Below are positions 1 through 10,423 of a DNA stretch of 64,000 nt, piece by piece (within the stretch, counting starts at the first letter, position 1; each line of letters starts with the position of its first letter). This stretch comes from Hafnia psychrotolerans (GTDB taxonomy: Bacteria > Pseudomonadota > Gammaproteobacteria > Enterobacterales > Enterobacteriaceae), in the NCBI RefSeq assembly GCF_014639435.1, contig NZ_BMFZ01000005.1:274040-338039 (forward strand). The letters run 5' to 3'. The notes under the pieces were generated by a model. It saw nothing but the letters and a program-made list of their open reading frames with translations. It made no database searches and was not told the origin of the DNA. Position numbers and translations under genes: made by a program.

Positions 1-858
1 CTGGTGTTAATTCTTGGCCTAATGAGCATCGTGCATTTCGGTCAGGACATGATCGTTAAAGCAATGAGCATTTTGGTGTTTCCCTTTGTGACCGTGCTGA
101 TGGCGCTGGCCTTATATCTGATCCCAAACTGGAATATGTCGGTGTTCCAGAACATCTCTGTTTCCGGTAACGGTGTGGGTAATGGCTTGCTGATGACCCT
201 GTGGCTGGTGATCCCGGTGATGGTGTTTTCCTTCAACCACTCACCCATTATCTCCTCATTCGCGGTGGCCAAACGTAAAGAGTACGGTGAAGACGCGGAG
301 AAAAAGTGTTCGCGCATCCTGGCTTATAGCCACATCATGATGGTGTTAACCGTCATGTTCTTCGTATTCAGCTGCGTGCTCAGCCTGTCTCCAGAAAACC
401 TGATGGAAGCGAAAACCCAGAACATCACGATTCTCTCTTATCTGGCGAATCATTTTTCTAATCCAATGATTGCCTATGTTGCACCCTTCATTGCTTTTAT
501 TGCCATCACTAAATCTTTCCTTGGCCATTATCTTGGTGCCCGTGAAGGTTTTAACGGCATGGTAATTAAGTCACTGCGTAGCAAAGGGAAAAATATTGAA
601 CTGCCGACGCTGAATCGCTACACCGCTATTTTCATGTTATTAACTACCTGGTTAGTGGCAACGTTAAATCCTAGCATTTTAGGTATCATTGAAAATATCG
701 GCGGACCGATCATTGCGATGCTATTATTCCTGATGCCAATGTATGCCATCCGAAAAGTGCCATCCATGAGAAAATACAGTGGCCATATTAGTAATGTATT
801 TGTTGTAATAATGGGTCTTATTGCCATGTCGGCAATTATTTACACGCTAATAAGCTAA
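1..858 (+). CDS. sdaC: Serine transporter SdaC-like, C-terminal part (5' end outside window)
   Basis: Proton-coupled L-serine permease of the HAAAP (hydroxy/aromatic amino acid permease) family in the inner membrane. The reading frame is open from base 1, so the start lies upstream of the window; about 285 residues are visible. Several hydrophobic segments alternate with short loops, and the family-typical stretch FSFNHSPIISSFAVAKR lies near residue 75. The C-terminus (KYSGHISNVFVV...) closely resembles E. coli SdaC as I remember it. It is followed after a hairpin by a serine ammonia-lyase, the same pairing as E. coli sdaCB, which supports serine uptake and degradation as a unit. TdcC or YhaO/DlsT are the alternatives; the downstream partner favours SdaC. 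Confidence 0.88.
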   Translation: MVLILGLMSIVHFGQDMIVKAMSILVFPFVTVLMALALYLIPNWNMSVFQNISVSGNGVGNGLLMTLWLVIPVMVFSFNHSPIISSFAVAKRKEYGEDAEKKCSRILAYSHIMMVLTVMFFVFSCVLSLSPENLMEAKTQNITILSYLANHFSNPMIAYVAPFIAFIAITKSFLGHYLGAREGFNGMVIKSLRSKGKNIELPTLNRYTAIFMLLTTWLVATLNPSILGIIENIGGPIIAMLLFLMPMYAIRKVPSMRKYSGHISNVFVVIMGLIAMSAIIYTLIS

Positions 859-879
859 GTATTACGTAAAAACACAATC

Positions 880-907
880 ATAAGCAGGGTAAAACCTGCT
901 TATATTT
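880..907 (+). terminator. Hairpin between sdaC and sdaB
   Basis: Perfect 9-bp stem ATAAGCAGG (880-888) / CCTGCTTAT (895-903) with a 6-nt loop, followed by ATTTT. The T tract is short, so this may be a partial terminator or attenuator that lowers sdaB expression relative to sdaC. Confidence 0.55.
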
Positions 908-994
908 TAACGTCCCACCTCAGTTATTATCTTTATTTTATCCGGCGACTTCTCGCCCAGCCCTTTATTGACAATTAAAGTCATGGAGTCAAAC

Positions 995-2362
995 GTGATC
1001 AGCATCTTCGATATTTTCAAAATAGGTATTGGCCCTTCCAGTTCTCATACTGTTGGCCCAATGAAAGCCGGGAAAATATTCAGCGATGAACTTATCTCTC
1101 TCGGCCTTATTAATAATACAACCCGCGTCGTGGTAGATATTTACGGTTCTTTATCATTAACAGGTAAAGGGCACCATACCGATCTGGCCATTATCATGGG
1201 TCTGGCCGGGAACTTACCGGATTCCGTTGATATCGATGCTATTCCTGCTTTTATCCGGGCAGTAGAAAACAGTGGCAGACTGATGCTGGCGAACGGAGCC
1301 AAAGAGGTCGATTTCCCTCTGGAACTCTCGATGATGTTCCATTCTGACAATCTGCCGCTGCATGAAAACGGCATGACGGTGAGTGCATTTAATGGTGAGG
1401 ATCTGCTCCACCGCCAGACTTATTACTCTATTGGTGGCGGTTTTATTGTCGAAGCGAGCCGCTTTGGCCTCGTGGAAGAAAGCAACGTCACCATGCCGTT
1501 CTCGTTCCATTCGGCGAAAGATTTACAGCAGCACTGCAACGACTCCGGCCTTTCACTGTCGGGCATAATGCTGCAAAACGAGCTCGCCGGGCATTCACGC
1601 ACGGAAATTGCCGAGCATTTTGCAGCGATCTGGAGTGTGATGAGCGAAGGCATTACCCGAGGTATTCATACCGAAGGCTTACTGCCGGGACCGATGAAGA
1701 TCAACCGCCGCGCCGCCGCGCTGCGCCGAATTCTGGTCACTCAAGACAAGAACAATGTAGACCCTATGGGTGTGGTTGACTGGATCAACATGTATGCCAT
1801 GGCGGTCAATGAAGAAAATGCGGCGGGTGGGCGAGTCGTCACGGCACCCACCAATGGCGCCTGCGGTATTATTCCTGCGGTACTGACTTACTATGACCAG
1901 TTTATTCGTCCGGTCAGCCCAGACTCTTACAGCCGCTTTTTCCTGGCCGCAGGCGCCGTGGGCGTCTTGTTTAAAATGAACGCATCGATCTCCGGTGCAG
2001 AAGTCGGTTGTCAGGGAGAAGTCGGTGTAGCCTGTTCGATGGCCGCTGCCGGTCTAACTGAACTACTGGGTGGCAGTACCGCGCAGGTATTTATGGCGGC
2101 AGAAATTGCCATGGAACACCACCTCGGTTTGACCTGTGATCCGCTGGCCGGACAGGTGCAAGTTCCCTGCATTGAGCGCAATGCGATCTCTGCGGTGAAA
2201 GCCGTGAATGCCTCGCGCATGGCACTGCGCCGCACCAGCGAACCGCGCGTCTGCCTGGATAAAGTGATCGAGACCATGTACGAAACCGGCAAGGATATGA
2301 ATGCTAAGTACCGTGAAACGTCACGCGGTGGGTTAGCGATTAAGGTCTTAGCCTGCAACTGA
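995..2362 (+). CDS. sdaB: L-serine ammonia-lyase (SdaB-like)
   Basis: Iron-sulphur L-serine dehydratase converting L-serine to pyruvate and ammonia in the cytoplasm. I chose the GTG at 995 because GGAG sits 7 nt upstream and the protein then begins [19 protein letters not shown], the conserved family N-terminus; this gives 455 residues, the usual length for SdaB. A TTG (968) and an ATG (983) lie further upstream in frame but have no ribosome site. The beta domain carries [14 protein letters not shown]. The alpha domain carries the cysteine-bearing blocks [15 protein letters not shown] and [13 protein letters not shown], which supply the [4Fe-4S] ligands in this family. The upstream sdaC-like permease makes a transport-plus-catabolism pair. 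Confidence 0.95.
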   Translation: MISIFDIFKIGIGPSSSHTVGPMKAGKIFSDELISLGLINNTTRVVVDIYGSLSLTGKGHHTDLAIIMGLAGNLPDSVDIDAIPAFIRAVENSGRLMLANGAKEVDFPLELSMMFHSDNLPLHENGMTVSAFNGEDLLHRQTYYSIGGGFIVEASRFGLVEESNVTMPFSFHSAKDLQQHCNDSGLSLSGIMLQNELAGHSRTEIAEHFAAIWSVMSEGITRGIHTEGLLPGPMKINRRAAALRRILVTQDKNNVDPMGVVDWINMYAMAVNEENAAGGRVVTAPTNGACGIIPAVLTYYDQFIRPVSPDSYSRFFLAAGAVGVLFKMNASISGAEVGCQGEVGVACSMAAAGLTELLGGSTAQVFMAAEIAMEHHLGLTCDPLAGQVQVPCIERNAISAVKAVNASRMALRRTSEPRVCLDKVIETMYETGKDMNAKYRETSRGGLAIKVLACN

Positions 2363-2446
2363 ATACCCGTCGTCTCTGTGCTATGTTGAATTTGATGTTA
2401 TGTAGAATTTCACAACACCTAAAAACAGTTAAAGGGACGAATCGGC

Positions 2447-4099
2447 ATGTCTAAATTTTTCATGAATGACCGTAAGAATCTTATTAACGACGTGATTGAA
2501 GGCGCAATCTTGGCCTCACCCTACAAAAATCTCGCCAAACTGGATATCGATCCGGCCATCCGCGTGGTGGTGCGCAGCGACTGGGATAAGAAAAAAGTCG
2601 CGCTGATTTCCGGCGGGGGTTCAGGGCATGAACCTGCGCACGTCGGTTTCGTCGGCAAAGGCATGTTGACTGCCGCTGTGTGTGGTGACGTGTTTGCCTC
2701 GCCAAGCGTGGATGCCGTACTCAATGCCATCGTGGCGGTAACCGGTGAATCCGGTTGTTTGCTGATCGTTAAAAATTATACCGGCGACCGTCTTAACTTC
2801 GGCCTGGCGGCGGAAAAAGCCAAAAACCTCGGTTATAAAGTCGATCTGGTGATGGTGTCTGATGATATTGCCTTGCCCGACAACAAGCAGCCGCGCGGTA
2901 TTGCCGGCACGGTGCTGGTACATAAAATTGCCGGTTACGCGGCCGAACGCGGTAAATCGCTCAAAGCCGTAACGGATGCAGCGCAAAAAGCCATTGATGC
3001 TATTTCAAGTATCGGCGTGGCGATGGCCGGTTGCAGTCTGCCGGGCGACAACAGTGAAGAAGATGAAGAGAACCGTATTTCTGCCGGGCAGGTTGAACTC
3101 GGTTTAGGCATTCACGGTGAGCCTGGTGTGTCTATTCTCAAAACCCAAAACAGTGAAAAAGTCATCGCTACGCTGGTGGGGAAACTCCAGGAACCGCTGA
3201 AAAAGAGCGACAAACTGGCGTTGCTTATCAACAATCTTGGCGGTGTTTCTCCACTGGAGATGAACCAACTGACCAAAGAGTTAGTGCACTCTGCGCTAGG
3301 TAAATCCATTCGTTATCTGATCGGTCCTGCGGCGATGGTCAGTGCGTTGGATATGAAAGGTTTTTCACTGTCGGCCATTGTCCTGAATGATGATATCGAG
3401 AAAGCCTTGCTGGCAGATGTGCAAGCCTCCGGCTGGCAGCCGCTGGTCAAACTGGAAAAACTCCCCACACAGAAAGCGAAAAAAATCGGCCAGAAAGTGA
3501 AAGTGAAGGCATCGGCCAATGCCGCAGTCGGCAACATTGTCGAGACCATCACCCAAACCCTATCAGGGCTTGAAGACGAGCTGAATAAGCTGGACGCCAA
3601 AGTGGGCGATGGCGATACCGGTTCCACCTTTGCGTCAGGTGCTCGTGATATTCATCAGCAGAACAAAGGCAAGAAATTGCCGCTCAACGATCTGCCGGCA
3701 TTACTGACATTGGTGGGTGACAGGCTCGCAACGGTGATGGGCGGCTCCAGCGGCGTGCTAATGTCGATCTTCTTTACCGCTGCAGGGCAAAAGGCACAGG
3801 AAGGCAAAAAAGTGGCCGATGCGCTGCTGTTTGGTCTTGAGCGCATGAAACATTATGGCGGTGCGAATCTGGGTGATCGTACCTTGATTGACGCGCTGCA
3901 ACCGGCACTGGAAGCGCTCGGTAAAAAGAATGATCTCACCGCTGCCGCCAAAGCAGCGGCAAAAGGCGCGAAAGAGACTGCCAGCATGAAAAAAGCCAAT
4001 GCGGGCCGCTCTTCTTACCTCAACAGCAGCAGCCTAAAAGGGGTGAAAGACCCAGGCGCGGTGGCAGTAGAAAAAGTCTTCGAAGCACTGGCTAAGTAA
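2447..4099 (+). CDS. dhaK: ATP-dependent dihydroxyacetone kinase (DhaK-DhaL single chain)
   Basis: Phosphorylates dihydroxyacetone to DHAP with ATP in the cytoplasm. The 550 residues match the single-chain Citrobacter-type enzyme (about 552) and not the three-subunit PTS form. The N-terminal DhaK domain (about 1-330) has GGGSGHEPAHVGF and, near residue 223, the histidine in LGIHGEP that covalently binds the substrate in this family. The C-terminal DhaL ATP-binding domain (about 355-550) has DAKVGDGDTGSTF, whose aspartates bind Mg-ATP, and GGSSGVL. AGGGACG precedes the ATG. No dha operon partners such as glycerol dehydrogenase are adjacent, so it may serve general DHA detoxification. Confidence 0.95.
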   Translation: MSKFFMNDRKNLINDVIEGAILASPYKNLAKLDIDPAIRVVVRSDWDKKKVALISGGGSGHEPAHVGFVGKGMLTAAVCGDVFASPSVDAVLNAIVAVTGESGCLLIVKNYTGDRLNFGLAAEKAKNLGYKVDLVMVSDDIALPDNKQPRGIAGTVLVHKIAGYAAERGKSLKAVTDAAQKAIDAISSIGVAMAGCSLPGDNSEEDEENRISAGQVELGLGIHGEPGVSILKTQNSEKVIATLVGKLQEPLKKSDKLALLINNLGGVSPLEMNQLTKELVHSALGKSIRYLIGPAAMVSALDMKGFSLSAIVLNDDIEKALLADVQASGWQPLVKLEKLPTQKAKKIGQKVKVKASANAAVGNIVETITQTLSGLEDELNKLDAKVGDGDTGSTFASGARDIHQQNKGKKLPLNDLPALLTLVGDRLATVMGGSSGVLMSIFFTAAGQKAQEGKKVADALLFGLERMKHYGGANLGDRTLIDALQPALEALGKKNDLTAAAKAAAKGAKETASMKKANAGRSSYLNSSSLKGVKDPGAVAVEKVFEALAK

Positions 4100-4119
4100 C
4101 GCCACCAGCGAAAAGTCTC

Positions 4120-4153
4120 ACGGCCTGCCCGGTTGCCCGGCAGGCCGTTTTTT
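4120..4153 (+). terminator. Rho-independent terminator after dhaK
   Basis: GC-rich stem CGGCCTGCC (4121-4129) / GGCAGGCCG (4139-4147) with a short loop, followed immediately by TTTTTT. It lies between dhaK and the convergent SulP gene. Confidence 0.9.
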
Positions 4154-4171
4154 ATAATGAGCCGGCAGGTA

Positions 4172-5653
4172 TTAACCCGGCCAGCGATCCAGAGTAATAC
4201 CTCGCCCGGAAGCTTTTGCGCCAAATTCAGACAGTACGGCTTTAACGTCAGGATCAATGTAGTCGGCGTTGTCTTGCTCGACACGTACCACACTGTTGTC
4301 CGGTATTTCGGCCAGTAAACTCTGCAACCGCGGGTTGTGCAGGAAAGTCAGGTTCTGTTGAAAACGTACCACGTAGTGATTATCGTAACGTGTTAGCTGT
4401 AACGCATTGCGGTGACTTTTGTAGGTGCTTGACAACAGCTGGGCCAGTAAACCGATACCTATACCCGCCAGCATCCCGAACACTAAAATCCCCGCCAGCG
4501 TGGCCAGAAACGGTAAAAATTGCGGCAGGCCAAGACGCCACTGCGCAATGAACAACTCGGGTGAAGCCAATTTATACCCGGTATACAGCAAAACGGCCGC
4601 CAGACAGGCCAGTGGAATGGTATTCAACAGATCACTGAAAAACATGCCGCACAGCAGGAGAAGAACCCCATGCAGCAGTATGGATATCTTGCTACGTGCG
4701 CCAGTATTGACGTTAACCGAACTGCGTACAATCACGGCGGTGATCGGCAGGCCGCCCAGAAAGCCGCTCACCAGATTACCGATGCCTTGTGCACGCATCT
4801 CCTTGTTTGGCGACGGTGCTGGCGTCTGCTCTTTCAGCTTTTTCAGCGCTTCCTGGCTGAGCAATGTTTCCAGGCTGGCAACCAGGGCCAGCGTGGCCGC
4901 GATGATATAAACCTGCGGGTTATTCCATGCACTCCAATTAGGTTTCTCCAACTGCGCGGTGACTTCATCGAAACTGTCGAATTTAGGCAAAGCAATTCGC
5001 GGCAGCGACTGCATGGCGTCCGGCAGAATGCGGTCACCCAAGATCACCGCCAGACTTCCCCACAGCACGGCAATCAGCGGACCAGGAATGTAGGTCATCA
5101 ATTTGATGCGTTTGAAGGGTGCCGTCGTCCACACCCACAAAATCAGTAATGCCACCATCGCGATCCATAGCGAGGCTGGCGAAATGCTGACAGACGGATC
5201 AGCGATTAACGCTTTCAGGCCGCCATCCCCCTCATAACCCAACGCGACCGGAATTTGTTGCAGGATAAGCAACACGCCGATCGCCGCCAACATGCCCTGA
5301 ATGACGGAGCCAGGGACCAGCGAGACGAAGCGGCCAGCCTTCACAATACCAAAGATAATTTGCAGCACGCCCGCCAACATGAGTGCCAGCAATAGGGTAG
5401 AAAAGGAACCGAGGGTATGCATCGCGCCGACCACAATGGTGACTAAACCTGCTGCCGGACCGCTAACGGCAAAGCGCGACGGGCTGAGCAGCGTGACCAG
5501 CACACCACCGATAACGCCGGTGAGTAAGCCAACAAAAGGCGGCATTCCACTCGCCTGAGCAATGCCAAGACTCAGCGGTAAGGCCACCAGAAACACAACA
5601 ATGCCGGCGGGAATGTCATAGCGCAGAGTGGAAAAACTAAGATGTTTACTCAT
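4172..5653 (-). CDS. SulP-family anion transporter, probably bicarbonate
   Basis: Inner-membrane SulP permease of 493 residues. The start MSKHLSFSTLRYDIPAG (ATG at 5651-5653) is the family-typical N-terminus; the frame is open further upstream, but that extension only overlaps the carbonic anhydrase gene. About 10-12 hydrophobic segments are visible, including VALPLSLGIAQASGMPP and the FLGGLPITAVIVRSSVN block near residue 300. The C-terminal tail (about 420-493) is a short STAS-like region. Its ATG overlaps the stop of the upstream beta-carbonic anhydrase (ATGAGTAA), so the two are translationally coupled. SulP proteins paired with carbonic anhydrases are generally taken to move bicarbonate; that substrate is inferred from context, and sulfate or dicarboxylates cannot be excluded. 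Confidence 0.88.
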   Translation of the reverse strand: MSKHLSFSTLRYDIPAGIVVFLVALPLSLGIAQASGMPPFVGLLTGVIGGVLVTLLSPSRFAVSGPAAGLVTIVVGAMHTLGSFSTLLLALMLAGVLQIIFGIVKAGRFVSLVPGSVIQGMLAAIGVLLILQQIPVALGYEGDGGLKALIADPSVSISPASLWIAMVALLILWVWTTAPFKRIKLMTYIPGPLIAVLWGSLAVILGDRILPDAMQSLPRIALPKFDSFDEVTAQLEKPNWSAWNNPQVYIIAATLALVASLETLLSQEALKKLKEQTPAPSPNKEMRAQGIGNLVSGFLGGLPITAVIVRSSVNVNTGARSKISILLHGVLLLLCGMFFSDLLNTIPLACLAAVLLYTGYKLASPELFIAQWRLGLPQFLPFLATLAGILVFGMLAGIGIGLLAQLLSSTYKSHRNALQLTRYDNHYVVRFQQNLTFLHNPRLQSLLAEIPDNSVVRVEQDNADYIDPDVKAVLSEFGAKASGRGITLDRWPG

Positions 5654-6281
5654 GGTCAGGACTCCCGTCAGCACTTTGCTGCACCAAAGGTTTGAGATGA
5701 CCGCTGTGCAGGTCGTAGACGCAGCCGAAAACGTGCAGCGGCTTGCCTTCCCGCCAGGTGGCCTGAACCGGCGCAGTGGCAATCAGCGTGGCGAATTGAG
5801 TCAGAACGTTGGCTTCAACCAACAGGTTAAGTCGCTCGCTGTCATTCCCCTTCGCACGCTGGAAATCCTCCAGGGGTTCTTGCAGCGCGTGGCGTAAATG
5901 ATGGATACGGCGGGATAAGGCGCTGTCTTCTGCTGCCAGGGGCATTTCAGGTAATTGCACCGCCGCCTGCACCCCGCCACAGCCATAGTGACCACACAAA
6001 ATAATGGCCGACACCTTCAGATACTCCAGCGCATATTGCAGCACGCTGATCAGATTATCGTCTTCGGCAATGACCATATTGGCAATGTTGCGATGCACAA
6101 AGAGTTCACCGGGATATGCACCGGTCAGGACTTCGGCCGGAACGCGGCTGTCAGAACAGCCTATCCACAAGGTATGGGGTTGCTGCGGTTGGGCGGTGAG
6201 TTGGAAGTAGTCAGGATCGCTCTGACGCTGTTTCTGCGCCCAGCTGCGGTTACGTGCCAGAAGAGGTGTCAATGTTGTCAC
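5646..6281 (-). CDS. Beta-carbonic anhydrase, cytosolic
   Basis: Zinc enzyme interconverting CO2 and bicarbonate, 211 residues, no signal peptide. The zinc-site motifs are complete: CSDSR (Cys42, Asp44, Arg46) and HYGC (His98, Cys101), as in E. coli Can. GTG start at 6281 with GAGAG about 10 nt upstream. The stop codon overlaps the start of the SulP transporter gene by 8 nt, consistent with a two-gene operon for bicarbonate supply. A second, Tat-exported beta-carbonic anhydrase lies at 41451-42191. Confidence 0.93.
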   Translation of the reverse strand: MTTLTPLLARNRSWAQKQRQSDPDYFQLTAQPQQPHTLWIGCSDSRVPAEVLTGAYPGELFVHRNIANMVIAEDDNLISVLQYALEYLKVSAIILCGHYGCGGVQAAVQLPEMPLAAEDSALSRRIHHLRHALQEPLEDFQRAKGNDSERLNLLVEANVLTQFATLIATAPVQATWREGKPLHVFGCVYDLHSGHLKPLVQQSADGSPDHE

Positions 6282-6630
6282 AGTGTGATTCTCTCGGTCT
6301 GAGGGACAAACGGGGATTGAGCCCGTCTGCCCAGGGCCATAAACGTATAAACATAAGCGTTCTTTAATTACGGTTTGAAGCTTATTTATACACTTTCTAA
6401 CATGTTAGTTGGCCATTCAGCATAAGGAAAATCTTAGAGTGATGGGATTTTGCTCACGCTATCATGGCAGTGCGTATAAAAAATGTTGATATTGCGCAGG
6501 TTAATGTGCTTCTTGCCCACATATCACGCGGCCTCACCGTATAATCCCCCGCCTCAAATTCTTTGGCTATCAAGCGCTTTTACATAAGAAAAACTTATCT
6601 ATAAATTGTTTTTTTGTATGAAGAGACCTC
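6282..6630. promoter_or_regulatory. Divergent intergenic region, carbonic anhydrase / ygiQ
   Basis: Gap of 349 bp between the divergently transcribed carbonic anhydrase and ygiQ genes, so it must hold both promoters. A perfect TATAAT occurs at 6540-6545 on the + strand; the best upstream match (TTGCCC, 6513-6518) is 21 nt away, longer than usual. No RNA gene or ORF was recognised. Confidence 0.4.
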
Positions 6631-8805
6631 ATGTCCACCAGCCTGATCCAACCCGATCGTCACCTGTTTTCTTACCCGCTCTACTGGGCTGAATGTTTTG
6701 GCACGGCCCCTTTTCTGCCGATGTCGCGCGAGGAGATGGTTCGACTTGGCTGGGACAGTTGCGATGTGATCGTGGTAACGGGTGACGCCTATGTTGATCA
6801 TCCGAGTTTCGGTATGGCGATTGTGGGAAGGATGCTGGAAGCACAAGGCTATCGTGTGGGGATCATTGCTCAACCTGACTGGACCAGCAAAGAGGACTTC
6901 ATGCAGCTCGGCAAGCCGAATCTGTTCTTTGGCGTCACGGCTGGCAATATGGACTCAATGATCAACCGTTATACGGCGGATCGAAAATTGCGCCATGATG
7001 ATGCCTACACGCCGGATGATAAAGGCGGGATGCGCCCGGATCGCGCGACTGTGGCTTATACGCAGCGCTGCAAAGAAGCATTTAGTGATGTACCGGTGCT
7101 GCTTGGGGGCATCGAAGCCAGCTTACGGCGCATTGCGCACTATGATTACTGGTCGGACACTGTTCGCCGTTCAGTGCTGGTAGATTCCAAGGCTGACATG
7201 TTGATCTATGGTAATGGCGAACGACCGTTAGTCGAAGTGGCGCATCGGCTGGCGGTGGGAGAGAAGATCACCGACATCGTTGACGTACGTAATACGGCCA
7301 TCATGCGCAAAATAGCGCTGACCGGCTGGAGCGGGGTTGACTCTACCCGCCTCGACAAACCTGGCCGCATTGAACCTATCATGAACCCGTACGGTGAAGA
7401 TCTGCCGTGCTCCGAAGGTGTATTGCCTGACCCCGACGGCCCTCAACCGATCAACGTTCGCGCACCAAAACCAAAGCCGTGGGAGAAAACCTATGTGCTG
7501 CTGCCGTCATTTGAGAAAGTCAAAAACGACAAAGTGATGTACGCCCATGCGTCGCGCATTTTGCATCATGAAACCAACCCTGGCTGCGCACGTGCGCTGA
7601 TGCAAAAACATGGTGATCGCTATGTGTGGATCAATCCGCCAGCCATCCCGCTGGCGACCGACGAAATGGATTGGGTCTTTGCCCTGCCCTTCCAGCGCGT
7701 GCCCCACCCATCCTACGGCCAGGCACGTATTCCGGCCTATGACATGATCCGCTTCTCAGTCAATATCATGCGTGGGTGTTACGGAGGCTGCTCGTTCTGT
7801 TCCATCACCGAACACGAAGGGCGCATTATCCAGAGTCGCTCGGAAGCGTCGATTGTCAAAGAGATTGAAGAGATCCGTGACCGGGTTCCGGGCTTTACCG
7901 GCGTCATCTCCGATCTCGGTGGTCCAACCGCGAATATGTACATGTTGCGCTGCCAGTCACCCCGTGCCGAACAAACCTGTCGCCGGGCCTCATGTGTCTA
8001 CCCCGATATCTGTCACCACATGGACACCAATCATGAACCCACCATCAAACTGTATCGCCGTACACGAGCACTACCCGGTATCAAAAAAATCCTGATCGCC
8101 TCCGGTGTGCGTTACGACCTTGCGGTACAGGATCCTTTGTATATCAAGGAGCTGGCTGAGCATCATGTGGGGGGTTATCTGAAGATCGCGCCGGAACATA
8201 CCGAGGCCGGACCGCTATCAAAAATGATGAAACCGGGCATGGGCAGCTATGATCGTTTCAAAAAACTGTTTGATCACTATTCCAAACTGGCGGGCAAAAA
8301 GCAGTATCTTATCCCCTACTTTATTTCAGCACATCCAGGCACCCGTGATGAAGATATGGTCAATCTGGCACTGTGGCTGAAAAAGAACAGTTTCCGGTTA
8401 GATCAGGTGCAGAACTTCTACCCGTCTCCGCTCGCCAGCGCTACCACGATGTATCACAGCGGCAAAAATCCACTGAATAAGGTTGATTATAAAAGTGAAG
8501 ATGTGGTGGTGCCAAAAGGGGATCGTCAGCGCCGCCTGCATAAAGCACTACTGCGCTATCATGATCCTCTCAACTGGCCGGTGATCCGTGCAGGGCTGAA
8601 CGCATTGGGTCTCAAGCATCTGGTTGGCAGCCGTGCTGATTGCCTGATCCCGGCTGAAAACACCGAAGATCGGGCTAAAGGTCATACCTCCCACAGATCG
8701 AAATTTACCAGCAGCCCTGCGGCTACCCGCTTTACCGGCGCTCCCGGTGTCATTCAACCCGCAGCGAAAAGAAAGCCGGTCAGTCGGGGTAAAAAACCGG
8801 TATAA
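6631..8805 (+). CDS. ygiQ: YgiQ family radical SAM protein
   Basis: Radical S-adenosylmethionine protein of 724 residues (UPF0313/YgiQ family); its substrate is not established. An N-terminal domain of about 370 residues precedes the radical SAM core, whose cluster motif CYGGCSFC (CxxxCxxC) lies near residues 383-390. A cysteine-rich stretch [21 protein letters not shown] follows around residues 445-465 and may hold a second metal centre. The last 60 residues are basic and low-complexity. ATG at 6631 has GAAGAGA just upstream. It is monocistronic, convergent with the diguanylate cyclase gene. Confidence 0.93.
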   Translation: MSTSLIQPDRHLFSYPLYWAECFGTAPFLPMSREEMVRLGWDSCDVIVVTGDAYVDHPSFGMAIVGRMLEAQGYRVGIIAQPDWTSKEDFMQLGKPNLFFGVTAGNMDSMINRYTADRKLRHDDAYTPDDKGGMRPDRATVAYTQRCKEAFSDVPVLLGGIEASLRRIAHYDYWSDTVRRSVLVDSKADMLIYGNGERPLVEVAHRLAVGEKITDIVDVRNTAIMRKIALTGWSGVDSTRLDKPGRIEPIMNPYGEDLPCSEGVLPDPDGPQPINVRAPKPKPWEKTYVLLPSFEKVKNDKVMYAHASRILHHETNPGCARALMQKHGDRYVWINPPAIPLATDEMDWVFALPFQRVPHPSYGQARIPAYDMIRFSVNIMRGCYGGCSFCSITEHEGRIIQSRSEASIVKEIEEIRDRVPGFTGVISDLGGPTANMYMLRCQSPRAEQTCRRASCVYPDICHHMDTNHEPTIKLYRRTRALPGIKKILIASGVRYDLAVQDPLYIKELAEHHVGGYLKIAPEHTEAGPLSKMMKPGMGSYDRFKKLFDHYSKLAGKKQYLIPYFISAHPGTRDEDMVNLALWLKKNSFRLDQVQNFYPSPLASATTMYHSGKNPLNKVDYKSEDVVVPKGDRQRRLHKALLRYHDPLNWPVIRAGLNALGLKHLVGSRADCLIPAENTEDRAKGHTSHRSKFTSSPAATRFTGAPGVIQPAAKRKPVSRGKKPV

Positions 8806-9042
8806 GTGAATCACTGACCGGGCTGTTATCAGTATTGGCTGGCATCGACGACTCATGGCATTAGGGGTAAAGGGCTGTAGAGAATTCAGGATATTCACGT
8901 AGGGACATAAGATCGAATGGGTAGGGATATTTGGTAGGGTTATGCAGTACCGTTCTTTAACGCATGTCAGGGTCAAGCATGATACGACTTAATTTATCAA
9001 CACGGCCTGACTTATAGGTAAAGATAACAATGAGGTAGCCAT

Positions 9043-10134
9043 TCACTGTGCCACTTTTTCGGCCTTTCTCACCGGAGATTGATCCCATGCGTAGGAAATT
9101 TTATTGCGCCCGCTATTTTTTGCCAAATAAAGGGATTGGTCGGCAGCACTTAGCGCTGTTTCGAAGTCTCCTTTCACTAAGACAGATAACCCTGCGCTAA
9201 CCGTCACCTTCGTCGACACCTCAGCATTAAAATGATGGGGGATGTTCAGATCGAGAACCTGACGTTGAATACGCCCAGCCATGCGGATAGCGCACTCCTG
9301 ATTGACGTCAGATATCAGCACCAGAAACTCTTCGCCACCATAGCGCACCACGACATCCCGCGAGCGGACAGCGTCGCGTATGGCCGCAGAGACCTGAACC
9401 AGTGCCAGATCCCCCATGCTGTGACCATAATTGTCGTTATAGGCCTTGAAGTGGTCAATATCCAGCAACATAACATAATGACTGGCCTCCTGTTGGCTTA
9501 ACAATGTCCCCAGCTTGTTCTGTAACCCGCGCCGATTGTACAGCCCGGTGAGTGGGTCAAGCATGCTTAGATCGCTAAACTTCTCTCTTTCAGTATATAA
9601 ATTGGCCACCAGCCGGCGCGTGAAAGCATCGCTGCGCCTGAGCATAAAATGGTGCAAAGAGAGGCCAATCAGTGGCAGGGCAATCGTGAATACTATTTTA
9701 CCGGTGTGGTTGAAATCATCTAATAAAATGACAGCAATAGAGGATGGTGCTGCATGAAGGCAAAAACCCAGAAAATTATCCGTTAAGGCAATAGCACTGA
9801 TAAAAAACACGCTGAGTAAACTGACCAGCAGGAAGTTATTATCCACCTGCCCCATTTGCTCAAAGCGCAGAGAAATATGCCATGCCCATAAGATACCGAC
9901 AGTGATTGAACAGAAATTTAAATAGGGCGAGCTATTTTTCTTGTTAAAATAAGTAAAGATAAATCCCAAGATGCAGAAAGCAAAGATCATGGCCAGAGGT
10001 AAGGTGATTTTTAATGTTTTTAATGTCGGATTCAATATGGCGAAGAGTGCTGAAGCACTATTTAAAAAAAAGAATAACAACATCGAAAGATGGTGTTTAC
10101 TTTTAAGCAACTCATCATAGGAATGAAATATCAT
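9043..10134 (-). CDS. Membrane-anchored diguanylate cyclase (GGDEF)
   Basis: Makes cyclic di-GMP from two GTP. With the ATG at 10134 (AGAGTG about 9 nt upstream) the protein is 363 residues. The frame is open back to 10335 and a longer N-terminus with one more hydrophobic stretch is possible. The N-terminal ~190 residues form about six hydrophobic segments. The C-terminal domain begins at LDPLTGLYNRRG and carries the intact active-site motif GGEEF (about residues 266-270). RSRD lies exactly five residues before it, matching the RxxD inhibitory I-site, so product feedback is expected. The sensor region does not clearly match MASE1 or MASE2. A link to the polysaccharide locus is plausible but not shown. 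Confidence 0.88.
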   Translation of the reverse strand: MIFHSYDELLKSKHHLSMLLFFFLNSASALFAILNPTLKTLKITLPLAMIFAFCILGFIFTYFNKKNSSPYLNFCSITVGILWAWHISLRFEQMGQVDNNFLLVSLLSVFFISAIALTDNFLGFCLHAAPSSIAVILLDDFNHTGKIVFTIALPLIGLSLHHFMLRRSDAFTRRLVANLYTEREKFSDLSMLDPLTGLYNRRGLQNKLGTLLSQQEASHYVMLLDIDHFKAYNDNYGHSMGDLALVQVSAAIRDAVRSRDVVVRYGGEEFLVLISDVNQECAIRMAGRIQRQVLDLNIPHHFNAEVSTKVTVSAGLSVLVKGDFETALSAADQSLYLAKNSGRNKISYAWDQSPVRKAEKVAQ

Positions 10135-10423
10135 TAAAAATTCACTCTGGTAACCGGTGGTCTTCTGAATAGATAAGGATGATGCACCTATCTTCAGTCG
10201 TACGCTGCTTATTCCGAGAAGAAAAATAAGTGGCAAGATGCGAAAACGCAAGAAGTAACCCTGCGTTATTATTTCAATTGAATGAAAATAAAAACATCTG
10301 GCGCTAAAATTACCACTTTTGGCATTGAGTGTCACTCAGCGGGATGGTTGACAGGTAAAAAGGTGCATGATGAGAAAAATTCCTATATGTTATTAGTTCT
10401 CATTATCATTAATGGCCTAAATC

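Noticed and set aside
5654..5782. N-terminal extension of the SulP protein.
   Set aside because: The extra 43 codons overlap the carbonic anhydrase coding sequence and do not resemble SulP; MSKHLSFS at 5653 is the family start.
8959..9048. A 28-codon minus-strand frame starting with GTG inside the stop of the diguanylate cyclase (reads NGYLIVIFTYKSGRVDKLS).
   Set aside because: The overlap suggests coupling, but the peptide is very short, matches nothing I recognise and has no other support.
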